From: Nyssa sinensis
Lineage: Eukaryota; Streptophyta; Magnoliopsida; Cornales; Nyssaceae
Assembly (NCBI GenBank): GCA_008638375.1
Contig: CM018041.1
Location: 3,959,501-4,023,500, forward strand
Reading direction: 5' to 3'
Length of the DNA: 64,000 nt
Every line of letters begins with the position of its first letter. Position 1 is the first letter of the stretch. This document shows, one piece after another, positions 48,677 to 61,570 of the stretch. A program made the translations under genes and the position numbers. The notes beneath the pieces were generated by a model, which worked only from the letters and a program-made list of their open reading frames with translations, was not told the origin of the DNA and did no database searches.

Positions 48677-51600
48677 GATACAAAAATAGCAATCATTTTT
48701 CTATCTGGATTCATCATTCTCCAGTTGATGGAATTCAAACAGAGAAGGGTAGCAGGACAGATCAAGTGAGTTGTGATCGACTTCCTTATTAGAGTGAAAA
48801 ATTAAAATGACAGCTATATGCCCAACCTCAACTTTTATGTTATCAGATACTAGGCAATCAAACAACAAATATAAAAATTGAGTAGCTAGAATAAGGATGC
48901 TACGATGGATGAGATTGATTAGTGATTCAGATAGCATAGAATTAGGAATCAAAGTACAATGATCCTCCAACAATTAATATTCAATAAATTAATATTTAGT
49001 AATTGATAGTTTTTTGAAGAACGAACTTTGTTCCATAGTGGATAATTAATAATTTATTGCCTAATAATTGATAATGTTTAAAAAATCCTACTATATTAGT
49101 ATTAAATATAACAATGGAAACTTAAAGACATGCATAGAAAATAATTAATAATATTCACCCATATTTCATATCTTTGCAGATGAACATTCACACTTTTTGT
49201 TGCCCATCTCAACAACATTAAGACAATAAGTGATCAACAAAAAAGATATAAGAGTTTTTTTTATGACATAGTATACATAATAATTAGTTTGCATGAATTT
49301 TTTTTTAAACTATTCTTAAAAAAATATATATGAAGCAACTTATTTTTGTGTAGGGTGTATTATTGTAGGAAATGTTTTTGTTAATAAAATTATAAAAAAT
49401 TTAATACCTAATAATTTTATAAATTAAATTTTTTTGAATCTCCCACCATTATTAATTATTAGAGGGTTACTATAAACATGCGAAGTCTATTACACCATTG
49501 AGTGACTAATGCCATCATATCAAAGAACTCTGCTCAATGTAACACTTAATGGACTCAAGAGTTCCTCAAGTGGCCTCCTCAATCTTTCTAATTATTATCT
49601 TTTTTAATATAGTCCTCTGACTTTCAACAATTAGCAAATCAAATCTTAGACTCATTCAACCTACAAAAGCATGGCTAGTTTTGTTTTTACATCAAAGATC
49701 TTGTTTCAACTTGATTCAAACAAGCTCCATAATCTACATGATCTTGAATTTCAAAGTTCTAAAACATCATATGGAGAACCTGAAATTCCTACAACAAATT
49801 ACGTACTAGAAAGATTTTAAAAAATAGCCTCAAAGCAAAAAAATGAACGTAAAAAAGAATCAAGCTTCAGAGCCTTTAGTCTCTAGACAAATATATAAAC
49901 CTGACATCAAATAGATATCAATTCAAAGCCTATCAGAAAGTGGTACTTAAACCTCTTTCATATGAAAACTTGGAGAAGTAGTTATCATGAACATAAAGTA
50001 AAAAAAAAAACAGAAATGAATACATAAATGAAAAGAGTTACAAGATCAGAATGGAGGACAATAAACCAACCATGAGATGGATTAGCCTTGATCTGGGAGA
50101 TGATCAGTCCAAATAGTACATGGATTATCAAGTTTATGAACCACATTAAGACCAACCACATGGAAGTAGTCATTTAAAATTTAATGTTTTTGAGTGCAGA
50201 CTGTATTTTAATGGGCTTGTATAAATATGATCCACAACATGACTAACTTGAATTAGGTAGCATTGAATTGTAGATTTATTGGTAAAGAAGTTCCTGTTGA
50301 GTTGGGGAAAATCCAGGCATACTTGGTCATTCTAGGTTTATTTGCAAGAATTCACATACAATATTTGTAAATAATTCATGTAATACTTAATTATAAAACA
50401 AAAGGAAAGATCATGTACACCAAGTAAGAAGCTGGCACATAATAAATAATTTTCCCAAACTATTGGAGAATGCTGTTCCAATGCAGCGCGCATGTTCAGG
50501 ACTATAAACCAGCCAACAGAACCGAGTAGTGTGTTGCTGAAACAGATCTCAAAAAACTGATGAGCTTTAAAATACGTCTAAGTTTTGCTTATTCATCTCT
50601 CGAACTGATCTTGAATGAGCCCTTAATGGAGCCATTGAAAGCCAAGCTCGAGTAGTTTAATTTTTTACAATCCTGGAGTGTCTATTGAGCCAAGTTTGAA
50701 CCCAGTTTGACTAGTTTATCTCACAAGCCAATGTCAAAAGAGCCTCCAACTAAGTTAATTGCAAGGTGAGTTCAAGTAACTAAGTTCATTTTACAGCCTG
50801 ATGCATGTTATCAAGTTCCACATGTTAAGTCGTAGCTTGATAGCTAGAAAGCTGATATACAAGCATTTGTTCTATCATTGGGCAAAACCTCAGGTCCTTG
50901 ATGTTAATACCTAAAAAATAGGACTTTACAAAAGTTTGTAAACTGTGAGAAAAATTGCTCCCACAGTCAGTTAGTGTTGGAAATTCATTCCAAAAGTCTT
51001 ATTGAATATTGAGTCGGTAATTGTTAAGATACTTGAGTTTTGAGCTAGTCATATTATACCTGGGGGCCGTGAAGACTTAGACAATAACCAGATTGATTGA
51101 ATTATGGATTACTATTTCTGAAGATGGAGTATTTCATCATCAATACAATGACTTTAGATTTACTCTATCAAGAAAAGTATAAACACACACACGGCATGCA
51201 CTGCATTCACTTTTACCGTATGCATTTAAACTTTCACAATGGTCCTTGTAGGTTCTGAATTTGATTCTCCACATACCCTTTGACACTTTAGTATTGACTA
51301 TAAACTTGAAAGACCATAGGATTGTGATAATTTGACCCTTGATTCAGTTAAATAAAACACAGGGCTTGTTTGAAACAAATTATCAAACCAGTAGCCCTTC
51401 TTTGAACGTGGCTCTTTACTGTTTGAATGGTAGACCTTTTATGGTCTTCATTCAAAAGCAATTCCACTCATTATTGCGGAGATAATGGCCTACTTCTTGA
51501 CATCCATCGTGCAATGCAGAGTCAGAAAAATTGGTTGGTAGAGAGAGACCTGATAAAAAGACGACAGAGGTCCCACATTGATTGAATCCTACACCAGAAA

Positions 51601-53044
51601 TGATTTTCCTAGGATTTTGCAATAAGAAAAATAAATATCGTTTTGGATCATAACATAATTCTGTCCACAACTCTTAATCTCTACAATTTAACAAATCCAG
51701 CTGAACCCCCATGAAGCTATAGCTAATATTTAATTATTTAGTTTCTAAATTTGTTTGATCTGGATTTCAAACAGCCTAAGACAGAGACCAGATACTAGCG
51801 ACCTATTAAATGGTTACACTACTTGAAGATTCACATATCTCAGATAGTTGAATTAATTTATAAATTAAAACAATTTGTTTCTGCTGGTGGTTATTTGACA
51901 ACGACTCTTCATCAAATGTATACAAATTAGAGCAGAGAAGTATTAGAGCCCACTTTAGATTCGCATAGTTTCTCCTTAACAATGTTACCTAGATAATGGA
52001 TTGTTCTAGTATGCAGAATGAGAATGCAATATGGCATATGCTATATATATTCTTATTTAGATGACATAGTTGGAACACAATGGACTAGGTCTAGTTGTGG
52101 GAGTAGTTCTTTTCACCCAAAGATGAGTATCAAGAATTAATATTACTCAAGTACAAAAGTTTTCTATATAGTTATAAAAGAATATTATATTAGAATAAAA
52201 CATGAAAAAGTATTGAACTAAATAGACCAATTTATGTCGTTCTTTTCCTATTAATTTTCTCTTAAAGAAAATTTGAGGAACAAACTAAAAGAACTTTCTC
52301 GAATCGCTAAATTTAGTGTTTTGAAACATAACTGTTCCATGTTTTGAAATCTGCATATTAAAACGAAAATTAGGGTATTAGTGTTTTCCAGTAACTATCC
52401 TCCTGATTATTATGTAAACAAAGAAAGAAAAAGAAAAATGAATTAATACAAGTAACTTACATGAATGAACTTACCCCAAAAAAAAACAAAACTTACATGA
52501 ATGCATGTGCAGCTTCCTAAAGCAATAATTCTTCGACAGTTTGGTACTTCATGTGAAAACTTTAACTTCCTTACATCAGTGAAAGATTTTCTTTCAAGCT
52601 CCCCCGGATTGATACAAGTGAGAAGCCATGTTAATGACCAGATGGAAAAATTCAGTTAATTCCCACAAAATAAGCAACTTCAGATCACCAAGAATAAAAT
52701 TGGGGCCATTTGAGGTATCAGCATTTCCAGCTAAATTGAAATCTTCTTTCAAGAATCCCTCTCAAATTCCAGGTTCTTCTTCACTGTTAAAAGAGACTAA
52801 TTTACTCTTTCTTCATGAAGACGCCCATTTTTCTCCTATTCCAGCCTTACATCATTAGTCAATCCAAGTCACGCACTTTCCATACACTTCGTAAGATTGA
52901 AGATTTGCTAGATGGTTCTCCCTCACATATTTTTAACACTTCTGTAAAATTGCAATGACGGAGATGCTTCAAAGAAAAAAAGGGTGGGAAATGATAGAAC
53001 TGCAAAGTTTCAGAGTGACCCAAAAACCACCAAACTTATCTTAG
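48677..53044. other. Gene-poor block
   Basis: No supportable gene. About 50560-50800 has weak similarity in phrasing ('gagccaagtttgaacccag', 'gactagtttatctcacaagc') to the MITE family at 3311. Otherwise nothing recognised. Confidence 0.5.
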
Positions 53045-54470
53045 TCAGTGAGTCACATGACTATCCCCTGCATCCACACTTCCCTCACAATCATAATCCT
53101 CGTCTGTGTAATCAGAGTCAACGTCACAATCCAAATCTGAGTCCAAATACTCTTCTTTCTTCCCATCTCGTTGAACATTGTCCTGATGCTCCAAACTGCT
53201 CTCCACATAGTCTCCTTTAATGCCCCCAATTTCATCATTCTCTGTATCTCTCCTATAATTTACCAACTCCTTATCCACATTGGCCTTCCTAGGACTCAAC
53301 AAAATCAACTCCGCCAACTTTCTTCTTGCTAAATATAAATCATTTGGCTCTATCAATTCCCCTCTCTTATAAGCCTCTCTCAGAAAAACTGTATGAAGCT
53401 TCCCGTGATTTCCCCTGGTCGATATGTAAAATATCCCCTGGTGTTGAAGAAGAAACTCCTTTAGCTTCTTGGGCAAATTCATTGCCAATCGAAAATGCGC
53501 AATCCTCTCCAGAGTAATCTTCTTTTCCACAGTCAGAGACAACAATTCATGAATTGTAGCAACAGCCCTCTTCTCCATCCGCTTCTGTGCCTCTAGCGAC
53601 CTCAAATCATACCCCAACACATCTTCATACGGGGACCAATATGGAAGCCGTTGCCACTTCCACACTGCAATTTTATAATACTTACCAATCTTAAAACCAG
53701 GTGGGAAATTAACAATGAACGAAAACCGAATATTTTCAGCATCAATTCCCTTCTCTCTATACTCTTTCTCCCGAAGTCTCTCTATAGAGCACACAGTCAA
53801 GTTAGGGTCTCTCTCCACAATCTCAATGTACTTATTCCTAGTTTCTTTGGCATCAAACAATCGAAAAAATTGTGGGTACTTGAGAATTATCGAGAATTCA
53901 AAGTCGTCCTGGAAACCCAAACTCCTTCCGTGCAATTCGGACGTGTTCGAGCCGAAGACGTCCAGTGTTCGACAACATGATGAGTTTCCGGAGACGGGTA
54001 ACAGCGTCGGGGATTTGGGCAAGAAGGGCTTCATTTTCTTGATCAATTTGGAGGAGGGCTTTTCGGGTCAGCCTGCAATAGAGAATTCTCTGAACCGGGT
54101 GTTCGAAAATCTCGAAGACATGTGGGAATTTGAGGATGAAATGGCCGGCTTCGAACTGCCTGAATCCGAGGCGGCGACCAAGGGTGTCGAGGCGAGAGAT
54201 GGAGAGGATGGAATTAGGTTGTGTGAGAATGAGGTCCTGAAACTTGAGTACTTTTCGCATTTTCTTCTCGACCTCCATGTAGTTATCGTAGCCGTGGTCT
54301 CGAACTCTCTGAAGCTTTTTGGGTATGGAGGTGGACTGCGACATAGGTCTTGTTGAAGTGAATGCATTGGTGGGCGTATTGTGAAGTTTCGTGTGAATCA
54401 GTGGACTGGTTTTGAAGGTTGTGGACTTGAATTTGAAGATTTTAATTGAATAAGCAAAGAATCCATGCAT
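53045..54470 (-). CDS. PORR-domain organellar RNA-binding protein, one +1 frame break
   Basis: PORR (plant organelle RNA recognition, DUF860) proteins such as WTF1, WTF9 and RPD1 bind intron RNA and promote group II intron splicing in plastids or mitochondria. ATG 54470-54468 (MHGFFAYSIKIFKFKST) gives a basic, Ser/Thr-rich N-terminus suited to organelle import; stop TGA 53047-53045. The domain starts at KKLQRVRDHGYDNYMEVEKK and runs through LGRRLGFRQFEAGHFILKFP, VRIARKEFGF and FSIILKYPQFFRLF, to the WSPYEDV and HQGIFYISTRG blocks. The C-terminal tail is Asp/Glu-rich. The frame from 54470 hits TGA at 53900-53898. Skipping one base at about 53912 (GGGTTTC|CAGGAC) joins FGF to QDDFEFS and restores family continuity. 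No intron is needed. About 474 residues in total. The exact member (and plastid or mitochondrion) cannot be told; it does not look like WTF9. Confidence 0.88.
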
Positions 54471-54725
54471 TCTGTACGATGGGTGTTGGGCGTTTAGGGT
54501 TTCGAAGAGGGTTCGAAAATGATGGTATAGTTTGATTTTACAGAGAAAGCTGGAAGGGTAAACATGGTAATGGTGGATTATCGTAAATTGAGGAAATGTA
54601 GTGGAGTGGAATGAAATAAAAAAAAAAATCCAGGTGGACCGCAATTTGGGGCCAGGCTCAATTCTGAGCTGGATTATCATATGCAGGCCTGTCAATGGTT
54701 TAAAATTTTGGACTGGTGAAAACAA

Positions 54726-55800
54726 TACTGGCCCAAAAGGGCGAAAATTTTAATAAATAAAAAAAAATTAAAAAAAAGCTTAATTTTAAACTTGAGAAAC
54801 GTGTTTGACAAATTATTAATTTTAATTTTTATAATTTAAATTACCATATCTAAATATATTTTTATAATTTTTAAAAAATTAATTACAAAGTTTTTAAAAA
54901 CTTATATCTGGATCACTATCCAAAACAAAAGTTTATCATGACATTTTTTTTCCTTCTAAAACTTTTGTTTGTCTAATATAATAGAATCGGATGATCTCTT
55001 AATCTTCGAGTCTATTGAGAATTTTTAAAATGGGTCAACCCGAATTTGTCGCATTTTGCAAAAATCAATCTTCCTGTGATCTAATTTTATTCAAATTATA
55101 AACATATTTTAAGAATAAATGCAAACCGGATAGAATAAAAGATATTTATCAAATATTAAAAAATTTAAAATTATTTTATTTATATTTTTTTATTGAATCA
55201 TTTCTAACATTTCTTAGACAGACGCTTAAAATCACCAAGTAAAGAACCAAGTCCAAATTCAACTTCAAGTTCAAGCACACATAAAATTAAAGAAAATTGA
55301 TGGAAAAGCAAAATACAGAAAGAAGGGCATGTAAGGTTTTGATCTAACACAAAACAACCTTAAATAAAATTAAAAAAGAAAAAGAAAATTTTAACACTAA
55401 TCAGTACAAAAAAAACCTGCATTCCAGATAGAAAGTGCCTGTTGACAAATAACCCACAAACACAAATTAACTATTGAGCGCTGAGTTGATCTCACGGGTC
55501 GATTGAGTCAATACCCGAACCACCACCACCACCACCACCACCCTTACCCTTTTCCTGTTGCTAAGTTCAGAACACAACCCTGCTAGGTAGCAATCAAAGT
55601 AATCTTGTGTAAATAACACACTCGGTTCGTTCTTGACTCAAAATCCCTTTTGTGTGAATGTTCATCTCAAGCTTCTTTCCTTTCCCTCCCTTTTCTTTTA
55701 CATATTCATCTCTACATAATATTGTTTCCAAAAGCAAAAACAAAAAAAAGTTGAAACAAATGCAGTTTAAGCCATGCAGAACAGTGACCCATCACTCTTG
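54726..55800. other. Intergenic between PORR and ANL2-like genes
   Basis: AT-rich. The right part is probably 3' UTR of the ANL2-like gene and holds a (CAC)8 microsatellite at about 55520-55543. Confidence 0.6.
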
Positions 55801-58800
55801 CTATGTTTGATGGCAGCGAAGAGCAGCTTTGATTCTTTGAATTTGTTTCGAGATCAGATCATTCACTGTTTCGACCGATTCCATTGTGAGCTTGGCTGTA
55901 GGAAGGTCATTCACCAATATCTGGAACCCCAGGGTCAGTAGCGACCCACCACCCCCGCCACCACTACCTTCCTTGACCAAAGGAGCAGATTCGGGAGAAC
56001 CATCTGGAACGATTGCAAATCCTGATGGCAGGAGAGCCACACAGCCAGAATCACCCCCATTTATCACCACCTGTATCGCTGGTATGTCGACTGCTGCATA
56101 CGCTATGAGTGACCCCGATGCATCCGTCCATGTCTCTTGCAATATCAGCATGCTGCTCTGGTTTGTATTAACTGGAGCACCCTGCAAGGTCGCATGAGAG
56201 GAAGTATTAAAGGTCAAAAATAAGGCCAAAGAAAAACAAAAACAAACTCAATCATTGTCAATACTCAGTAGTGACAGGCAAAAATAATGTGATACAGTAG
56301 AATGACTCACGCTAGCACGAAGAAGTGAAACACAATTCCCACTATCCTGGCCCTTAGCAATATGGATCACCTCTTGCATTGGCCCACCATGGGATAGAAT
56401 GTCCCACTCATTCCTCAGCTGTTCATTTCGCAAGAAATCAAACAGATGCTGCCTTGATATGGGCATCCAAACAGATGTTGTGGCACTCAACACAACCCCA
56501 GCCGGCTCACCAGGGTCATCCACATTCTTCCGTGTCATCAACTTTGCACCTTCACCCAGATTTCCGATTTGGAGGACCTCCCAGTTGTGCACAGTTGCAC
56601 AAACCCCAGCACAGAAGTTACGAGTCATGCGCTGAGCCAGCTTCAAAATGCTTCTCCTACCACTGGCAGTAATTGCTGTTGTACATGTAACTGTATCAAA
56701 CTCCAGTTCTATTATCAGAAAAAAAAAATTGAACGATCTAACAAAGGACAAACCTGTGTGATCTTCACCAGGAACAATAGGGGACATCATGACAGCCAAG
56801 CACTCACATTGCCGTTGTAGAGTGGCAACCCACCTTTGGGCACCAAAGCCCATGCCAGAGCTGAGTAATGGTCGGTAGAGTTGGTGGACGGCACTCTCAT
56901 CATATTGCAAATGTTCAACCCAGGAGACCTGCAATTCACTTTCTACAATTACTAAGTGTGCCGCTTATTATTTGCAGCAATGAACATCGGATAATGTGCT
57001 ATCATGCACCCAGCCAGCATCTATGAGAACTAAACTACTTATGAGAAAAAAGATTGGGCTTATTTCGGTGGCTGAAATATCCACTTAGCTGAGAATGGAC
57101 CCAGTCCATTTACTTAAAAGTCAATTCCATAAAGGCAGCTGTAGGGCACAGGAATTTTCAAGAAACTCAGTCTGAGTGGTAAATTTTGCCAACAGATTAT
57201 GAGTTGATTTCTACCCTCCCTAATTGCAAGGGCAGATCTGAGTATACTCAAATGGACCATGGACCAGTGCGGGAAGTTACCAAACAGCCTTTTAGGTTCA
57301 TTTTTATTTTAAAGAAAAACTCAACTTTTTTTTCCAAAGCACTTTCAGTGAGTTGCTGCCATGCAAGAGATTTTTAACAACTAAATAACCGATAAATACT
57401 AATAACAGATTTTGCATAAAATCGTGGATATATATACATGCCAGACTTTTTTTTATTTGGGTTGGGGGGGGGGGGGGGGGGGGTTTATATACGTACATAG
57501 TTATTCCAAAATCAGATTTTACGTGAAAGACAGAATGAAGTAAACATAAAGGGATGTTAAGAAGATAGGAACAAAATGCTTCCCATTCAATAACAAAACA
57601 GCTGCATTTATGAAAGCTTGACAACAAGTATTTTATGTTTTTTTAAATGAAGGAGGATAGAAATTTTAAGATAGAGCAATAGGCTGATACCGTTGTCACA
57701 TTATTTAGACTTGAAGAATGGCATATGAGACTATCCAGGTCATATAGCCTCGTGGATAATAAACAAACAAAAAACATTTGAGAGAGAGAGAGAGATAGAG
57801 AGAGATCAGCATAATAGAAGCATCAAATTAATAATTCATACGGCAAAAGCTGAAAATTCCAATGCTTTTACCTTCAAACAAAATTTATAATATTAATATA
57901 CTCTAGAAAAGGACATGGAAGTAAAGGTTACCACTAATATTATAGTGTAGATCAGTGGATACCCTCAATCTTATGTTAAATATAAGCAGACAGTGGACAC
58001 TAAACCCTAGTTTGAAATTTTGAAGATTAAACAATAGTTTAAACTTGGGAAGACATCTGTATCAGTAAAATAATAAAATAAGGTTCAGATTCTTAGGTAA
58101 AGTACTACTAAAAACAACTGTTTTAAAGATATTATAGCTTTGGTGAGTAATAATAGCAAAAATAAGTTTCTGGAAACACAAGCCAAGGAGGGTTGGGAGT
58201 CCAAATGCCCATAATTTGACCTTGATGAATTCCCACTCAGCTAAAAAACTGCAGTTATTACAACAAACTCATTTGACCTAAAAAGCGAAAAATCCCAAAC
58301 AACAAATATTAAGAAACTAGTAGAGGTGCATGTAAAGATGTAGGTGAACATATGCAGAATCTACATTAGTAATTACCTTAGAATACCCATTGGGCATATC
58401 TTGCACAACACAGCCAGAAGGGAGCCTCCTGCAATTCACAAATGCGTGTGCATTTGAACCTTCTCCGATGACGTCAACAGACACATCAACCACAGCCCAG
58501 ACACCCTCCGCATGCTGCTTGCAGAACCGGAGAAACTTCATTTGATGAGCAGGGACCAATGGTGAAAGAACTTGGAGCTCTGCATGCATCTAGAAAGTAG
58601 GATCTTCATGAGTTTCAGCTTTGCAGCTAAGGAAAATAAATCTGATTGCAGAAGGAAAAATAAATAAATATATAAAATGAGAACATACTAGTTGCAGAGC
58701 ACCACTTCTAGTCCCTCCCATGCCACTGGAAATCACATCGATAGTAGAGGTTCTACCAATCATGCATGAGAAGGTTTCTACCCATTGATTCTGCATAGAG

Positions 58801-61570
58801 GAAATTAAGCATAGAAATTTGCTATCATAGATAAATATCAAACATTTTACGATTCAAAATTCAATAAATATATTAGATAATAAATGATGTGTAATAAGCA
58901 GTGTTTTGAAAGGCAAAAACGTAAATTAAGGCACTTGAACCTTTACATGGTGAAGCATAAGATTCATGGTGTTGAGGTTTAAGCTTTTTTTAGACTTAAA
59001 TTTTTTTATTAAAAAAATAAAAAATTTTATTAGTCAAAAAAGGAAAAGTTTCAGTATTTTGAAATTTACGTCACAATTATAATTTCAAAATTATAAGAAA
59101 ATATTATATGTTTGACTATTTTTCCTCTTTAAGATATTTTATGTATAAAAACTCACTGTATAACAGTTTTCCTAATTCCCTCCCTCTCTTTGATGCTTAT
59201 TAGGGAAGGGAAAAAAATCCATTAACATGTGGAAGTCTTAGATTGGAATCTACCATCAATCCTTTATGAATATCCGGATGATGTTTACTTGACTTCAAGT
59301 TTAGGGTATGTACTCCCTAATGAGAATACATTGATTGGCAACCCTTTAAGTGTAGTAATTTATCAAGAAACTTCTCGTGCAAAGATGGAAGAACTAAATC
59401 AAATTAAAGATCATCTCAAACAATATATTCAAAATATGATTCAAAAAAGAAGCATGGAGAAAATTTGGACTGCAATGTCAGCTCATTCCAACATATCAAC
59501 TGTGCACTGGTTTCAAACTTAGACGAATTATCACTTAATTACCAGTTTAAGGAGGAGTTATTCAAATCAAAGAAGTTTCATGCAATTGGTTCAATTATCA
59601 AATGGTCAGTAACTAGGTTCAAGTATTATTGTTGAAATAACTCTCAATCTTTACGAGGCAAGTGTTTATATTCTTTCAAATTTTTCTGAATCCTCCAAAG
59701 TTATATAGTCATTTTTGAATGCACAAAAAGTGTTCAAAATGTTGTCTTTGAATGCCATTGATTTTGAAGTGCATGCTTCTTAGGACAACTGTTTTTTTTC
59801 CCCAAGCTTCAAGGTGTTTTGGGGATGCTTATCTTCTAGGCAAGCCTTGGTAAAGCTTTTTAGAACACTGATGATATGATAATTAAAAAAATTCCGCATA
59901 CAATTCTATAGAAAGATTATAAAAAACTATGTAAAATTTGTTGAAGCAAATAAGTGTTTCAATAAAATCATAAAGGATTGAACAACTTACCACATCCATT
60001 AGTGTCTCCACAAGAGCCAAACTATTGATGATTACCATACCAGTTGCCCTCGTTGCAGTAGTTACCAAACCATTAGGTTTCATGTCAATACAAGGAGGAA
60101 ATGTTCGCGAGTATTCATCATGGTTCAATGCTTCCCTTGCTCCATCCATGCTTCTAACCCAGAGGGGATTATCAATCTGAGACAGCTTTACCAACTCGTC
60201 CATGGCAGCCAACGCAAGCTCTAGAAACATAGATTTCTCAAATGGTATATTAATGCTAGTTGTACCAAATGTTTTTCTGGTTGAAGGCATAACAGGCAAA
60301 GCATTTGAAGCCCCATTACCAAAATGGTCAAGTCCCATTGGCAATGTGGTGTCTACTGTGCTTAGACCACCAAAGCCATTTCTTCCTACCGCAAGTTCCA
60401 AACTAGAGTTTGACATAACAGGATGAATGGAGCCAGCAGATATTGGCCCGCCCAAGAATTTGTTCCCTAAGGCACGTATCCTATTTAGTTGATCCGTTAA
60501 TCGGGCATTCTCAAATCTAAGTTGGTGCTCCTCAATAGATATCTCACCCAGAATTGCAGGGCCACCGCAACTGCTGCAAATTGGGTTCCTCATGGCATCC
60601 TTAATTGCAATATTCTCAACTCGGAGCTTATCATTTTCTTGTCTAAGAATTAAATTCTCATGGCGCTCCAATTGGGTCTGATTCAATTGATTAATTTTAG
60701 TTCCATTAGTCCATGTACCAAAACTACACAAGAAAAATAGAAGGGAATCAGTAAAGAGAGGCCATATACCAAATTACCTTCATTTGGGTTCTTCGGTTTT
60801 GAAACCAAAACTTGACTTGCTTGCTCTCCAGGGATAGCTTCTTGCCGATTTCCAGCCTTGTTTTCTCACAGGGATGAGGATTCTGATTGAAGCAACTATT
60901 ACAATAAAGAAAAAACAATCCTCGTTATCAAATCCCTCAATTTCAATGAAAAAAAAGAGATAAAATAATAATATTTTGAACAAATGTGACAATTTTTACG
61001 CTTCGAGCTCTTGTATTTGATACGGGGTGTGTCGGTGGTATTTCTTTTTCCTCGGCCGTCTATTGCCTGTGGCTTCCTGATCATCACCCGATGCACCTTC
61101 CAAGTTGTCACTGCCGGACCTACTTTCATATTCACCTTCCCTAACCCTCCCCATTAGACCAGGGTCATAATTTTCCCCTATCAGACCCATCTCACTGTGA
61201 CCCTCCATCTTGGGTTTCTGCACAAAGACCCAATAAAAATGAATCAATTAAAATCACAAAGAAAACAAAAAAGAAAAAAATGATACAACAAAATGAAGAA
61301 AACATAAAGATACAAGGACTTAAGAAAAATCAACAAATATTGATGCGCGTGTTCATATATATAGGGAGAGAGATGAGACGTACAAGTGCAAGAGAGAGGG
61401 CAGGAGAATCGAACATAGGTTGGGCAATGGGAAGGAGTGACCAGTTGTGGCTGAGCCATGGCAGCAGTGGTCATGTTGCTGTAAGGGGCATCAGCCATCA
61501 TTTTTGCACCCCCACTGCAATCACCACCACCACCACCACCACGACGGCCAATGAAACCCCCAAAACTCAT
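55801..61570 (-). CDS. ANL2: HD-ZIP class IV homeodomain factor, ANL2-like, one +1 frame break in exon 1
   Basis: Epidermis-type transcription factor. ANL2 affects anthocyanin accumulation and root and epidermal patterning. Nine exons: 61384-61570, 61000-61217, 60778-60895, 59991-60677, 58689-58790, 58377-58589, 56754-56928, 56311-56675, 55801-56181; all GT-AG. Order: Gly-rich N-terminus ([19 protein letters not shown]), homeodomain ([17 protein letters not shown] to [13 protein letters not shown]), zipper-loop-zipper with the CSSCGG motif, START domain (from [11 protein letters not shown]) and HD-SAD (to [14 protein letters not shown]). [18 protein letters not shown] and [10 protein letters not shown] favour ANL2 over other HD-ZIP IV members. 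Exon 1 is 187 bases but must be a multiple of three. Its start frame runs to QPQLVTPS, while the conserved [11 protein letters not shown] that splices in phase to exon 2 is one base further on, so an extra base lies within about 61414-61432. The other eight exons keep phase. The homeodomain stretch [19 protein letters not shown] is more diverged than in typical ANL2 proteins. Confidence 0.92.
57464..57483. repeat. Poly(G) tract, 20 bases
   Basis: Uninterrupted G20 within intron 6 of the ANL2-like gene (C20 on the gene strand). Confidence 0.9.
58899..59870. mobile_element. hAT-like non-autonomous DNA transposon in ANL2-like intron 4
   Basis: The left end CAGTGTTTTGAAAGGC (58899-58914) and the complement of the right end, CAGTGTTCTAAAAAGC (59855-59870), match at 13 of 16 positions and face inward. 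That gives a 972-base element with CAGTG termini as in many plant hAT elements. The 8-base flanks do not match, so there is no intact target-site duplication. Inside, a plus-strand open frame (59229-59522, no ATG start) of unknown family begins [19 protein letters not shown] and may be a residue of captured or transposase sequence. Confidence 0.6.

Noticed and set aside
46941..48973. Series of short minus-strand ORFs that might be exons of an unrecognised gene
   Set aside because: No shared family signal, no consistent splice phases, and the sequence is AT-rich. Only the GC-rich patch at 47185-47290 was kept as an observation.
53715..54356. 213-codon plus-strand ORF
   Set aside because: Antisense shadow of the PORR gene with no family features.
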